Source: Methanosarcina mazei S-6
GTDB taxonomy: Archaea; Halobacteriota; Methanosarcinia; Methanosarcinales; Methanosarcinaceae
Direction: 5' to 3'
NCBI RefSeq assembly: GCF_000970205.1
Contig: NZ_CP009512.1
Location: forward strand, 2,046,001-2,110,000
Length of the DNA stretch: 64,000 nt
Position numbers and translations under genes: made by a program. Position 1 is the stretch's first letter. The number at the start of each line of letters is the position of its first letter. Shown piece after piece: positions 34,331-43,919 of this stretch. The notes below the pieces were generated by a model. That model was not told where the DNA came from and ran no database searches. It worked only from the letters and a program-made list of their open reading frames with translations.

Positions 34331-35521
34331 TTAGAGCTGTTTTAAGGCTCTTACAGGGTCCATTTTTGATGCCCTCCATGCAGGATAGAGCCCTGAAAGA
34401 ACGGATACAAACAGGGATATCAGAAATCCGGCTGCAAGAATTCTGAAATTTAAAGCAGTCAGGTGTTCTATACTTCCTATTTCAAGTTTTGACAGTAACA
34501 GGGCCCTCCCGATTCTGTCTATAAGAGTTGAGAAAATAACCCCAAAAAGATCTCCCAGAATACCTCCCAGAGCTCCTATAAACAGACATTCGGCCAAAAA
34601 CATTCGCAAAATGTCAGACTCTGAAGCTCCGAGTGCTTTTGAAATTCCTATTTCTCTGGTTCTTTCGTAGACTGAGACTACCATTGTGCTTACCACCATC
34701 AACCCGCCGACAATCAGGGAAATGCTTGAGAAAAAAGCAAGGACCAGAGTCACCCCTTTCATTATCCGGTTGACAGCGTTTATTTCGTCCTGGGCATTTG
34801 AGGAAGAGAGCTCAAGTTTTTCTATCTGTTCTCTTGTTTCGGCGACCTGGGAAGAACTCTCAACCTTTACGAGCACTCCGTCATAGTACTCTTTTTTGTT
34901 GAGTTCTTTTGCAGACGCGAGACTTATGAAGGCTCCAGAATCAAGGTCGTTACCTATGGGTTTTAAATAACCCACGGGAGTAAAGCTTACTTCCTTATCA
35001 CGAGGCTTTCCGTCCTCTCCGTAAAGCCGTAGCCTTGATGTTAACGGGGTTCCAATTGTAATTCCATCCGTTTTCTCCAGTTTTTCCCATAAATCACTTC
35101 CAAGTACGACCTGGTTTTGTCCGCTTTCGAACCAGCTCCCCCCGGCAAGTTCAAGCTCATTTGCAGTCCTGTAGTCCTCCTGTATGCCGGACAATTCGAA
35201 ATAGGTGCCTGAAGGACTTACATAAGCATCTTTTACATACGGAGAGGCTAGTTTCCCTAATTTCTTTATTTCCTCAACTTTCGCATCACCAATAAGGACG
35301 AGTCCATTTTCTCTCAGACCCGGGGAAACTTCAATCAAAGTAAGATCCCTGGACTTTTGAACCTCTTCAATAGCATTAATACGAAGCCCTTCCCCGAAAG
35401 AGACCACAGATACTACCGTTGCTACACCGACTGCGATTCCAAGGAGTATAAGCAGGGTCCTGAGCTTTTTAAGGCGTAACTGCCGTATTGCCATTGAGAA
35501 TTCTTCTATCAAACGGTTCAC
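34331..35521 (-). CDS. ABC transporter permease, MacB/FtsX family
   Basis: 396 aa with the MacB arrangement. One N-terminal helix follows the basic RQLRLKKLRTLLILLGIAVG, then a periplasmic-type core (MacB_PCD, about 45-245), then three C-terminal helices of an FtsX domain containing VYERTREIGISKALGASES, the cytoplasmic motif that contacts the ATPase, and LYPAWRASKMDPVRALKQL at the end. In bacteria such permeases act as mechanotransmitters or exporters and need a LolD/MacB-type ATPase. None is adjacent, but a matching one is at 23957-24631. First gene of the operon with the small DUF3344 protein and the S component. GTG start. Confidence 0.9.
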   Translation of the reverse strand: MNRLIEEFSMAIRQLRLKKLRTLLILLGIAVGVATVVSVVSFGEGLRINAIEEVQKSRDLTLIEVSPGLRENGLVLIGDAKVEEIKKLGKLASPYVKDAYVSPSGTYFELSGIQEDYRTANELELAGGSWFESGQNQVVLGSDLWEKLEKTDGITIGTPLTSRLRLYGEDGKPRDKEVSFTPVGYLKPIGNDLDSGAFISLASAKELNKKEYYDGVLVKVESSSQVAETREQIEKLELSSSNAQDEINAVNRIMKGVTLVLAFFSSISLIVGGLMVVSTMVVSVYERTREIGISKALGASESDILRMFLAECLFIGALGGILGDLFGVIFSTLIDRIGRALLLSKLEIGSIEHLTALNFRILAAGFLISLFVSVLSGLYPAWRASKMDPVRALKQL

Positions 35522-35932
35522 CAGTCCTTATTTTTACATTCCTGCCTGGGAAAGGGAGAGGTTATTATATGCAACATTAAAGAAACGTAAGAAAGATGCG
35601 AGAAAATAATTATGGATTCTAATATTCAGTGCTACGGAGTTATAGTTAAGTAACATAAATTACGAATATATATCCTTTTTGATTTCTACCTATATTTTAT
35701 TAAGTTAAACGGGTGAATAATATATTGTATGTTATTCGTAAATAGGAGTGGCTAGACTGAATTACCACATGCCTGCAAGCCTATTAGCTGAAGAAGTCTC
35801 AGAGTACCTGTCAGGAAAAATATGACTAATTAAGGAAGCAATAATACAAATTATTTCGAAAAAACTGGTAAATTTTTATTACAAAACAATTTCGATGACT
35901 ATAATTAGTTTGACTATACATGTGTTTAACAT
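35522..35932. other. Intergenic region
   Basis: Holds the promoter of the permease operon (minus) and of the DUF2117-like gene (plus). A short frame MPASLLAEEVSEYLSGKI (35768-35824) without ribosome binding site may be the end of a lost gene. Otherwise AT-rich, nothing recognised. Confidence 0.4.
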
Positions 35933-37108
35933 ATGCAGATTGGAATAGTAATTCATAACTTTCAGCTTATGGATTCTCCCAAGACAGTCGAAAATATTCT
36001 TACGCTTCTCTCTGGAGATAATTGTATAGATGCCTGTCTCTGCGGAACCATGGGAAAAATTGCGGCGATTGATGCCGGCATGGAAAATCTGGTTGAAGTT
36101 GGCAGGTTGATGAAGCCAAGCACCTGCATAGAGCATTTCTTCAGATCAAAGGACCTGGTCTGTCTCCTTAACCACGGAAAGGAACTGAATACCGGCCGAA
36201 CTTTTGGAAGGATCGTAGTTTCGCATTTAAAAAATCCTGAAGAAAAGCCTCTTATTCAGATTGAAAGGCCAGGCCGTCCTGATGGTGAACTCATTCCATG
36301 GAACAGGGTTGCTTTGCCCTATGCTGAAAAACTATCCAGCCTGCTTAACATGAAGATTTCCCAACCTCCATCGCCTGTCAACACTATAGAAGTCAGCAAG
36401 TATGGAACCCGGGTCCTGAGAAGAATATCGACCTTTCCCGGGGCAAACATAATGGTTGAAGGGATCGTGGTCGGAAAAGCCACTTCTTCTGAAGTAGCTC
36501 TCATCTCGGAGAATGGTTTTCTTACTTCAATGGAAGGGGGAATTATAAAAGAGCAGGGTATTGAGATCCTTCATAAGCATGAGGAAAGAGTGCCTGTAGA
36601 TCTTTCTATAGCCTGGGTGAAAACCGCAACTTCCCGAAAAAACTCCGACGACTTTTATGATTCAATAGAAGGAAAAAATGAATGGATGGCGAAAACTGCC
36701 TCTTTGAAAAAGGGTTTTTCACAGGAGAAACTTTTAGAAGGTGGGGTTAAGGTTATTCTTATAGACCACTGCGCTGAACGTTCATTAGATATGATGAAAG
36801 GTGCAGGCTTTGTTATTACTATTGGAGATGACACCACGGAGATTGCAGGAAACATTTTCTCCAGATTTGGAATCCCTATCCTTGGAGTTACAGACGGTGA
36901 CTGTGACGAACTTGCTACGGAAGTGAGATATTCTCCTGGTTCCCTGCTTCTGCATTTAAAACAGGGAAAAGATGATGAGTTAGGGAAAGAGATTAAACAG
37001 CACATCTTTTCAGGAGAACAGATAGCCTGTTTTGAAAATATTGATGATCTGAAACCAAGAATCATAAAACTTGCAGGAGATCTCCTGGAATCTATTTCAG
37101 AGTACTGA
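35933..37108 (+). CDS. DUF2117-family protein (methanogen conserved)
   Basis: 391 aa, soluble. The N-terminus MQIGIVIHNFQLMDSPKTVE and the segment CGTMGKIAAIDAGMENLVEV match what I remember of DUF2117 proteins of methanogens. The C-terminal third has a Rossmann-like pattern (VKVILIDHCAERSLDMMKGA; FVITIGDDTTEIAGNIFSRF) and a conserved GVTDGDCDE. No catalytic motif of a known enzyme was recognised. ATG 35933 has no clear ribosome binding site, and its transcript may be leaderless: TATA-like TAGTTTGACTATACATG precedes it. Single gene. The DUF assignment is from memory and moderately sure. Confidence 0.7.
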   Translation: MQIGIVIHNFQLMDSPKTVENILTLLSGDNCIDACLCGTMGKIAAIDAGMENLVEVGRLMKPSTCIEHFFRSKDLVCLLNHGKELNTGRTFGRIVVSHLKNPEEKPLIQIERPGRPDGELIPWNRVALPYAEKLSSLLNMKISQPPSPVNTIEVSKYGTRVLRRISTFPGANIMVEGIVVGKATSSEVALISENGFLTSMEGGIIKEQGIEILHKHEERVPVDLSIAWVKTATSRKNSDDFYDSIEGKNEWMAKTASLKKGFSQEKLLEGGVKVILIDHCAERSLDMMKGAGFVITIGDDTTEIAGNIFSRFGIPILGVTDGDCDELATEVRYSPGSLLLHLKQGKDDELGKEIKQHIFSGEQIACFENIDDLKPRIIKLAGDLLESISEY

Positions 37109-37638
37109 ATTAATTAACACAAAAATCGGAGCTAATGAAAAAGCTACAACCGGTTTACAGAAACCAGAACTTTCCCGGATTGCTGTTTTTGAAATCTGCA
37201 AAGTTATATTTTTTCTAGTCAGATAACTCTCTTTTTGTAAGTTCTCTTTTTTGTAAGTTCTCTTTTTTGTAAGTTCTCTTTTTAGTTAAATCTCTTTTTA
37301 GTCAGATCTCTTTTTTAGATTAAATCTATTTTTTTGGTTAAATCTATTTTTTGTTGGTTCTCTTTCAGTCATATCTCGTTTTCAGTAATATCTTTTTTAG
37401 ATATCTATTTTTAATAGTACTTAATTAACACAAAAGGCATAATAATTAATATAATGTTCAATTTTATTATGAAAAAAACAAAATCAAATATCTTTAATAT
37501 AAGAATGTCGTTAGGAAAATGTTTTAAAATGAATTGTAAAGTCTGAGTTTTTGATTTGAGGCTTCAGGACAAAATCTCGTGCAAGAATAGTCTCTGAATT
37601 GTTCGTAAAATATATATTGAAAATACTGAGGTTTGCGG
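37109..37638. repeat. T-rich intergenic region with tandem repeats
   Basis: From 37228 to about 37290 TAAGTTCTCTTTTTTG occurs three to four times in tandem, grading into variants such as TTAAATCTCTTTTTAGTCAG and TAAATCTATTTTTT up to 37400. No gene. T-runs would efficiently terminate the upstream transcript. Confidence 0.7.
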
Positions 37639-38454
37639 ATGAGACTTAAAATTGTGTTACTCATTATCGCTCTTATTATTTCAGTGCAGGCTGCTGCAGG
37701 CTCTTCAAGTATAGGGGTTGGAGCAAGCCCGGGAAACCTGAGTTTCAGGCTCGCTCCAGAAACGTCTGCAGAGCAATCGCTATATGTGATAAACACAGGA
37801 AACGAAACCGCAACATATGGGATTTTCGTAGAAGGCGATGCCTGTGAAGATTGGTTTACATTTTCCTCAACTTCTTTTGATCTGAAAGCAGGGGAATACA
37901 GGGAAGTTAAAGTCAAACTCAATGTTCCTGCAACAGAAGAAACAGATGTTGAATGCAACATAAAAATTCCCTGTACCGTATCAGGAAAAATTGTTGGAGC
38001 CGGAATTATAATCCCTGTCCATATAGAGATTTCTGCCTCAGAAGCAAACTATTCAGAGGTCGGCTCTTCGGGTACCAGTTCCTCGGCAGGAGGCAAAAGT
38101 TTTTCCGGGTCTTTCAATAGCTCAAAAGTGAAAGAAATATCCCAGCAGCTTGTCGCAAACGCCAGCAATCTGGTGGTTGATTCCAGAAAGGATATCACAT
38201 CTACGGGTGAAAAATTGAAAAACTCTACCAAAAACTGGGAGGAAACTGCAGACAAGAGTCTTGATAACGCAACAACCGGCCTTGGAAAAGTAACCAGGAA
38301 ATTCGAGGATACAGGCAGAAGGATTGAGGATGATACAAAAGAGAGATTTGATGACACTAAAAAGAAACTTGATGAACTAAACACAATTTACAGAGATATT
38401 ATTCAGTACATTGATAATTTCATTAAAATCCGCCTGACAAAAATATTAAACTGA
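37639..38454 (+). CDS. Secreted protein with Ig-like domain and long helical tail
   Basis: 271 aa from ATG 37639, with GAGG 7 bases upstream. A signal peptide (IVLLIIALIISVQAAAG) is followed by a beta-sandwich of about 110 residues (GVGASPGNLSFRLAPETSAE ... EYREVKVKLNVPA), similar to sandwich modules in archaeal surface proteins. After a Ser/Gly linker (SSGTSSSAGGKSFSGSF) about 110 residues are highly charged and helical (KEISQQLVANASNLV; VTRKFEDTGRRIEDDTKERF), probably a coiled coil with several NxT sequons. No anchor. Likely a surface-associated structural protein. Function unknown. Confidence 0.75.
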   Translation: MRLKIVLLIIALIISVQAAAGSSSIGVGASPGNLSFRLAPETSAEQSLYVINTGNETATYGIFVEGDACEDWFTFSSTSFDLKAGEYREVKVKLNVPATEETDVECNIKIPCTVSGKIVGAGIIIPVHIEISASEANYSEVGSSGTSSSAGGKSFSGSFNSSKVKEISQQLVANASNLVVDSRKDITSTGEKLKNSTKNWEETADKSLDNATTGLGKVTRKFEDTGRRIEDDTKERFDDTKKKLDELNTIYRDIIQYIDNFIKIRLTKILN

Positions 38455-38656
38455 TTCAAAATATGCCGGGCAAATCTCACAAATTGACTTTTTGTTATGA
38501 TGAAGTCGTTATGTATGTAAACGTTCTCTATATGAACCCATAGACCCGACGCTGTGGCCTGATTCTTGCTTAACTCAGAAGCAACGTAACAGCCATTTGA
38601 GAAATAAAACGAAAATAGAAAGATTAAAAGAAAGCAAAAAATCTGAGAATTTCAGG

Positions 38657-38739
38657 TGCGGGAGAAGGGATTCGAACCCCTGAACGTCTGCACGAACAGA
38701 TCTTGAGTCTGCCACCGTTGACCGCTTGGTTACTCCCGC
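38657..38739 (-). tRNA. tRNA-Leu (anticodon CAA)
   Basis: A class II tRNA. The acceptor stem GCGGGAG / CTCCCGC closes fully. The anticodon arm CAGA-CTCAAGA-TCTG gives loop CTCAAGA and anticodon CAA, reading UUG. A long variable arm (GTTCGTGCAGACGTTC region) and the T-arm GGGGTTCGAATCCC follow. Discriminator A as expected for Leu. No intron; CCA is not encoded. Confidence 0.95.
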
Positions 38740-38920
38740 GCTTTTCGGAAATCCAAATAGGTAAAGTTATAACTAGCATATAAAGCTAATCCTGTGAATG
38801 AACCAATCCTGCTGATTTTTACGAAAGCGGGTAATTCCGGATACTTTTATTTCAGCTTTCGGCTACAAAATATCGGCTTCAGGCTTTAAGTTTATTCCTG
38901 TCCGGAGGGTTTATTTTTCC

Positions 38921-39226
38921 TTACGAGCTGTTTACATGCACCCAGTCGAGGTAATTCTGCTCGCCTTTAACCTCCCAAAATTCGATAGCAGGCAGGTCAT
39001 AGGTGTGTAGGAACCTCACGGTTTCAATGATCTCTTCCAGGCGGGAAGAGTCGGTCTTGGCGAACAGGGCTACTTCGTTCTGCTCCTCCACCTTTTCGTT
39101 CCACCTGTAGATTGAATATATCGGAAACATATTTACGCAGGCTGCAAGCCTTCTTGCGACCAGCTCTCTTGCAATTTCAGATGCATTATCCATGCTCCCG
39201 GCTGTTATATATACGATTCCGATCAT
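38921..39226 (-). CDS. cutA: CutA1-family protein
   Basis: 101 aa, full length for CutA1. Typical features: N-terminal IVYITAGSMDNASEIARELV, the RRLAACVNMFPIYSIYRW signature with the conserved Cys, EEQNEVALFAKT and the C-terminal LPAIEFWEVKGEQNYLDWV. The family forms stable ferredoxin-like trimers, and bacterial members are linked to divalent cation tolerance, though the molecular function remains unclear. ATG 39226. Alone, downstream of the tRNA-Leu gene on the same strand. Confidence 0.95.
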   Translation of the reverse strand: MIGIVYITAGSMDNASEIARELVARRLAACVNMFPIYSIYRWNEKVEEQNEVALFAKTDSSRLEEIIETVRFLHTYDLPAIEFWEVKGEQNYLDWVHVNSS

Positions 39227-39994
39227 GAAACAGACACCTCATACAAAGTAGTTATAATCAGAAATATGCTGAGCATATGCTGAGTCTTATAAACTGAGCA
39301 TTATTCATTAATTGCTCATTATTATCTATTGCCTCCGGGACATAAAATATAACCCCCGATGCTGAGATCTTTATTATATGTGACTGTTTACATGCGGCCG
39401 TAAACTGGCCTGCCATAAAATAATCTTGATGTAAAAGTTACCTTGACGGAAGAATAAACCTGCAATTCCATGTACCTTTTTATATAATTATGATGTATTA
39501 TTACCCGCAGAGTTCAGTGCTATATGCAGAGAAACTAAAACCTATTTATAACAGAATAGACTACGGGGTGTAACAGGATTAATTATTTGAATATCTAAAT
39601 TATTTGAATGTATGCCGGCTCCGGACAATTGCTGCTTAATATGCAGCTGGAGATTGCATACCGCGATAGAAGTTGCATATCGCGCTGGAAGTTCACTTGC
39701 GGCGTTAACCTCTTTATTAAAGATGTATTCTATATACTGTTATATTCTTAAAAACTAATCAATCGTCATTAAATCTGCTGCATTTATCTGTCAACATTTA
39801 TCTATTAACATTTATCTGTTAACTTTCATCTATTAACACTATCTGTTAACATTTATCTATTAACATTTATCTGTTGACGTTTAAGTGGAAGTTATACCAA
39901 AGCTGTAAAGACTGATCACCAGATAAGTTTATTAAAATAAAAATTACAAACGAGAGCCTACAATGGTTCAGCTTAATAATTTCGGAGAATTTCC
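39227..39994. other. Intergenic region with tandem repeats
   Basis: No gene recognised. Contains a direct repeat around GAAGTTGCATATCGCG (39650-39695) and the tandem array at 39777-39882. Confidence 0.5.
39777..39882. repeat. Tandem repeat of a 15-base unit
   Basis: Seven or so copies of (T)TAACATTTATCT(A/G)T, with slight variation (CAACATTTATCTAT, TAACTTTCATCTAT). It lies about 115 bases upstream of the site-2 protease gene. Direct tandem array without spacers. Confidence 0.8.
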
Positions 39995-41815
39995 TTGAGC
40001 GGCACAAGCATTGCACTGAGTATTTTTTTAATGTACTGGTTCCTTGTCTCCATTCTGGATAGGAGAGGCATTCTGGAAAAGTATAACATAAGCACTTTTG
40101 GGCCTCTCCCCATCCTTATGATAAGGACAACGAAAGGTCTTAAGCTGCTGGACATACTTGCCCGCCCGAAACGCTACTGGAGAATTTTTGCAAATATCGG
40201 GATCCTGATGATGTTTGCAGGCATGGCTGCTATGTTCCTGGTCATTGTCATTTCAGACCTTGCCCTTTATACCTCGTTCCTCAACGACAGTGTTCCCGAA
40301 CCTGGAAAATATAATTCCCCAAGGAATATCTTTCTGATTCCGGGTGTAAATGAGTTTATTCCCTTTACCTGGGGTGTAATTGCCCTCATTGTCACGCTTG
40401 TGGTGCACGAATTTTCCCATGCAATCCTGTGCAGGGTTGAAAACATCAGGGTCAAATCTATGGGAATTCTGTTCGCCCTCGTCCCCATAGGAGGTTTTGC
40501 GGAACCTGACGATGAGCAGCTATTCGGCAAAAAAGAAGAAGTAAAAAATGAGCTTCCTTTGACAGCCACGATTGAAGAAATAGAAGCCTGGGAAGAGAGG
40601 GAAAGGGAAGAAAAAAAGTTGAAAGAAATTCAAAAAGGAGAGGCAGCTTCCCCTGCACGTGAAGAAACAGGGAATAAACCTGAAGTAACTGCCACAAGAA
40701 CCCAGAGAGCCCGTATCCTTGCCGCAGGAGTCATGGCCAATTTCTGCGTTGCTTTTATAGCCCTGCTGCTCTTTTTCGGGCCTGTGCTGGGAGCAATTGC
40801 TCCCCTGAGCGATGCCATGATAGTGGGCATAAACGAAAGTTCTCCTGCCCAGACTGCAGGGCTTCAGGAAGACATGGTGATTACGCAGGTAGATGATACA
40901 AATATCACTACTGGAATGGATTTTCTTTCCTACCTCGAAACCGTTGAACCAGGAGACACTTTACGAATACATGCCTCAAAAGATGATACCGTTTCAGTCT
41001 ACGAGTTAAAAGTCCCTTCATCTTCAGAAGAATGCCTCAACGGAGTGCCTGTAGGAGGGATTGTTGAAGGAAGTCCTGCAGAAGAGGCAGGAATCGAAAC
41101 CGGAATGACAATGATCCGGATTGACGACACGCAAATGCGAAGTATTGCAAGTTTCGTAGACTTCATGGAAGGGACAGAACCAAACCAGACCATAGAAGTG
41201 GAACTGCTCCCCTCAACAAATTATACCGGCGACCTCACTGAAAACGGCACTGCTGTCTTTAATGTTCATCTGGCCCCCCACCCTACGGGCGGTGACATCG
41301 GCTTCCTTGGAGTATCATATGGAGGTGAAGGAGTTCTGGAATGTCCTGCGCTTGGAATGTCCATCTGGATGCCCCAGGCAAAGTTCTATCTTGAAGCGCT
41401 CAAACAGATACCTTCCCTGCTTTCCGAGCCTGTAGGCTGGATCATCCTTTTCGGGCTTCCGATATATGGTTTTGCAGGTGAGGGCTTCCGCGGTTTTTCA
41501 GGCACGATTGCACAGTTTTACCACCCTGTCGGATGGGCAGAGCCCCTTGGAGTCGGGATTTTCTGGATAGCAAATTCCCTGCTCTGGATCGGATGGCTGA
41601 ACTTTTACGTGGGCCTGTTCAACTGCCTGCCTGCGGTTCCGCTTGACGGAGGACATGTATTCAGGGACTACACCTATTCGCTTATGTACAAATTTACGAA
41701 GAACGAATCAGTATCGGAAAGGCTCTCAAATTCAATTACGGCAAGTTTCTCGATGCTGATCCTGTTATCATTCCTCTTCATGATATTCGGGCCTTTCGTA
41801 GGGCAGTTGATATGA
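39995..41815 (+). CDS. Site-2 protease family (M50) membrane metalloprotease with PDZ domains
   Basis: 606 aa. Several helices surround the zinc motif HEFSH (138-142) and the late PLDGGH motif that supplies the third ligand, in the group of M50 proteases with a large insert. Between them lie an acidic/basic cytoplasmic stretch (EEIEAWEEREREEKKLKEIQ) and two PDZ domains (GINESSPAQTAGLQEDMVIT; GIVEGSPAEEAGIETGMTMI). Such enzymes cut membrane-spanning segments in regulated proteolysis, and the target here is unknown. The start is TTG 39995, with GGAG 8 bases before. Monocistronic. Confidence 0.93.
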   Translation: MSGTSIALSIFLMYWFLVSILDRRGILEKYNISTFGPLPILMIRTTKGLKLLDILARPKRYWRIFANIGILMMFAGMAAMFLVIVISDLALYTSFLNDSVPEPGKYNSPRNIFLIPGVNEFIPFTWGVIALIVTLVVHEFSHAILCRVENIRVKSMGILFALVPIGGFAEPDDEQLFGKKEEVKNELPLTATIEEIEAWEEREREEKKLKEIQKGEAASPAREETGNKPEVTATRTQRARILAAGVMANFCVAFIALLLFFGPVLGAIAPLSDAMIVGINESSPAQTAGLQEDMVITQVDDTNITTGMDFLSYLETVEPGDTLRIHASKDDTVSVYELKVPSSSEECLNGVPVGGIVEGSPAEEAGIETGMTMIRIDDTQMRSIASFVDFMEGTEPNQTIEVELLPSTNYTGDLTENGTAVFNVHLAPHPTGGDIGFLGVSYGGEGVLECPALGMSIWMPQAKFYLEALKQIPSLLSEPVGWIILFGLPIYGFAGEGFRGFSGTIAQFYHPVGWAEPLGVGIFWIANSLLWIGWLNFYVGLFNCLPAVPLDGGHVFRDYTYSLMYKFTKNESVSERLSNSITASFSMLILLSFLFMIFGPFVGQLI

Positions 41816-42289
41816 ACAGTGATCTGAAAACCGCAAAAATGTAACAGCATCCAGAAAGCATCAAAATATGAAATCAAATTAATTATCCGATAATCGAAAA
41901 GCCGGAATTAAGCTTATTTTTCCGGCTCTTTTGGTTATTCCGCTTTATTCTGCCTTATTCCGCTTTCCTGGCGATTCGATATTTACTGGCTTCTGATACT
42001 GCTTATTTTTCTTGTCACAGGTTTTTATGCTTAATGATTATTTTCTGGTTTACTTAAGAAAAAAATTCATAGATTCGCAGAAACTCACAGGACTTTAGGA
42101 CTTTAGGACTTTATATCTTCAACAAAACTACACCGGTCATTTTTCAAAGTTTTAAACTGAACGACAACACTATAAAGTAGTTAAGACAATTATGTTAAAA
42201 AAACAATTTTAATTACCTGTTATTTTAGATAAATCCGTTAATTCAGGCTATTTGAATTTAAAATATATCGAGACTGAAGATGTGATAGT
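41816..42289. other. Intergenic region
   Basis: Terminator-like T stretches follow the protease gene (41912-41935, TTATTTTTCCGGCTCTTTTGG, with a partner GCCGGAATTAAGC). A short direct repeat GACTTTAG occurs three times at 42091-42115. No gene seen. Confidence 0.45.
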
Positions 42290-43006
42290 ATGGAAAACTT
42301 GCCTACCGGAGTGGAAGGACTGGATTTACTTATGGACGGGGGATATCCCAGGGGAAAGAGCATTCTTGTTACCGGGCCTCCGGGTTCTGGAAAAACTATC
42401 CTCGGGCTTCACTTTCTTCACAGGAGTTGCCAGGACGGAAGAAAATGCATACTTGTTCTTACAAGAGAACTCACTGAAGACGTACTCACTCAGGCACACA
42501 GTCTCGGGATTGGCCTTGATCCTTTCATTGAAAGCGGGCAGCTCAATATCAGGAATATATTCGAAGACAAAATAAACAAGATTAAAAGCGTTTCCAAATT
42601 CGGAAAGGGGCTCTGTGCCGTGGACACGGACATAATCGAATACTTAAGTTCCATGTCTACGGAAGTTGATGTTGTGGTTATTGACAACATCGGAGTAATG
42701 GCCATAAATCATGATATAAGGGAGTTCGCAGATGAGTTCAGTTCAATAAGCATTATCCTCCTGAAAAACGGATGTACAAGTCTCTTTGTCATGGACGAGG
42801 ACTCTTACAATACTACCCAGAGGCTTACGGGCTATATGGTTTTCGGGCTTATGAGACTCATTACACAGGAAAACTTCATTTCCGGGAAAACAAAACAGTA
42901 TCTCTATATTGAAAAAATGAGAAACACACCTGTGCCTGTCAAATATTCCCTTTTTGACATCACTTCGCAGGGGATAAGGGTTATTTCAGGCATGAAATCT
43001 CCGTAA
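42290..43006 (+). CDS. KaiC-like RecA-family ATPase (single domain)
   Basis: 238 aa, one KaiC domain. Walker A GPPGSGKT at 29-36, opening PTGVEGLDLLMDGGYPRGKS typical of KaiC/GvpD-type ATPases, Walker B EVDVVVIDNIG and an ending with YIEKMRNTPVPVKYSLFDI, the same pattern found in the paralog at 43909-44631. Single-domain KaiC proteins are abundant in archaea, usually as signal-transduction partners, and circadian function is not implied. Transcribed toward the response regulator gene (convergent). ATG 42290. Confidence 0.9.
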   Translation: MENLPTGVEGLDLLMDGGYPRGKSILVTGPPGSGKTILGLHFLHRSCQDGRKCILVLTRELTEDVLTQAHSLGIGLDPFIESGQLNIRNIFEDKINKIKSVSKFGKGLCAVDTDIIEYLSSMSTEVDVVVIDNIGVMAINHDIREFADEFSSISIILLKNGCTSLFVMDEDSYNTTQRLTGYMVFGLMRLITQENFISGKTKQYLYIEKMRNTPVPVKYSLFDITSQGIRVISGMKSP

Positions 43007-43061
43007 ATCTCGGGGATTATGAATGAAAGGGAGATTTTTACTGAAAGGAAATAAAAACATA

Positions 43062-43919
43062 TTATGCTGCTTTTATCAGGAATTCGCAGCAGTCATTTCT
43101 GTTTCCAATGGTTTTCAGGGCTTCAAGCCTGCAGCCTGAATCTACTTTCAGGGTTATATTTGAAAATATTTTTCGGGTCAGTGTGCAGAGGATAGGGTTT
43201 TTGCGGGCTTCTTCCCCTTTCCATGGGCATCTGGTTCCTTTTACTATCCAGATCTTATCATTTTCTCCCATAGTAGAATAAAAGCTCCCGCCAAGCTGGT
43301 TCATTATTTCTGCACAGACATTCCCTGCGTAAGCCAGATCCATTTCCCTGTTTTCGAAGTGGTACATCTCAAGAAGTGTCTTTTCGACCATGCCTGTCAT
43401 CTGGTTTATAATGACCTTTTTCTCTTCATTGGATACGGACTGGAGCAGGGTAGGAATTACGGCAGTGAGGATGCTCTGCACTCTGTTTTTTACTTCAAGG
43501 CTGTCCCTGTCAGCAACCAGCCTGTCGTGAAGGTATTTGACTCTGAGGAGAGACTTCACTCTGGTTTTCAGCTCAAGCCTGTTTATGGGTTTTGTGAGGA
43601 AGTCATCTGCTCCTACCTCAATCCCTTTTATGCGGTCTTCAAGTTCAGAAAGAGCGGTAAGCATAAGTACCGGAATAAACTGGGTCTCGGGGTTTTCCTT
43701 GAGGATTTTGCAGACCTCGTAGCCGTTGACTTCAGGCATCATAACATCCAGAAGGACGATATCGGGTTTTTCTTTATCCACTATCCTGAGAGCTTCTTTT
43801 CCCCCGTAAGCACAGAAAACTTTGTAAGGTTCAACCGCAAGATAGGCTTCCATCAGCTCGACATTCTCCCTCATGTCATCCACTATGAGGACTTTCGGCC
43901 TGTTATTTTCATTCAACAA
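43062..43919 (-). CDS. Response regulator with methanogen-type output domain
   Basis: An N-terminal receiver domain (PKVLIVDDMRENVELM; phosphoacceptor Asp in IVLLDVMMPE; Thr and Lys of VLMLTALSEL and DDFLTKP). After a linker helix comes a C-terminal domain of about 150 residues with conserved Cys (NVCAEIMNQLGG; GTRCPWKGEEARKNPILC; DSGCRLEALKTIGNRNDCCE), which fits the methanogen output domain (MetOD1-type). That domain is thought to carry the output and perhaps a metal or cofactor. Start: AGGAGG at 43924-43929 points to TTG 43919 or 43916. Frames reach back to an ATG at 43940 and beyond, but these lack a site. It overlaps the end of the upstream KaiC gene by about 10 bases, so the two are coupled. 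Confidence 0.85.
   Translation of the reverse strand: MLNENNRPKVLIVDDMRENVELMEAYLAVEPYKVFCAYGGKEALRIVDKEKPDIVLLDVMMPEVNGYEVCKILKENPETQFIPVLMLTALSELEDRIKGIEVGADDFLTKPINRLELKTRVKSLLRVKYLHDRLVADRDSLEVKNRVQSILTAVIPTLLQSVSNEEKKVIINQMTGMVEKTLLEMYHFENREMDLAYAGNVCAEIMNQLGGSFYSTMGENDKIWIVKGTRCPWKGEEARKNPILCTLTRKIFSNITLKVDSGCRLEALKTIGNRNDCCEFLIKAA

Noticed and set aside
35768-35824. 18-codon frame MPASLLAEEVSEYLSGKI
   Set aside because: Too short and without a ribosome binding site. At most the end of a lost gene, so not annotated separately.
38497-38562. Possible C/D box sRNA (ATGATGA at 38497, CTGA at 38559)
   Set aside because: No convincing internal D'/C' boxes or guide pairing could be seen. The two short motifs at this spacing can occur by chance.
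42252-42575. Plus-strand ORF overlapping the KaiC-like gene start
   Set aside because: Out-of-frame shadow of the KaiC gene. Only the 42290 frame has Walker A and the full domain.
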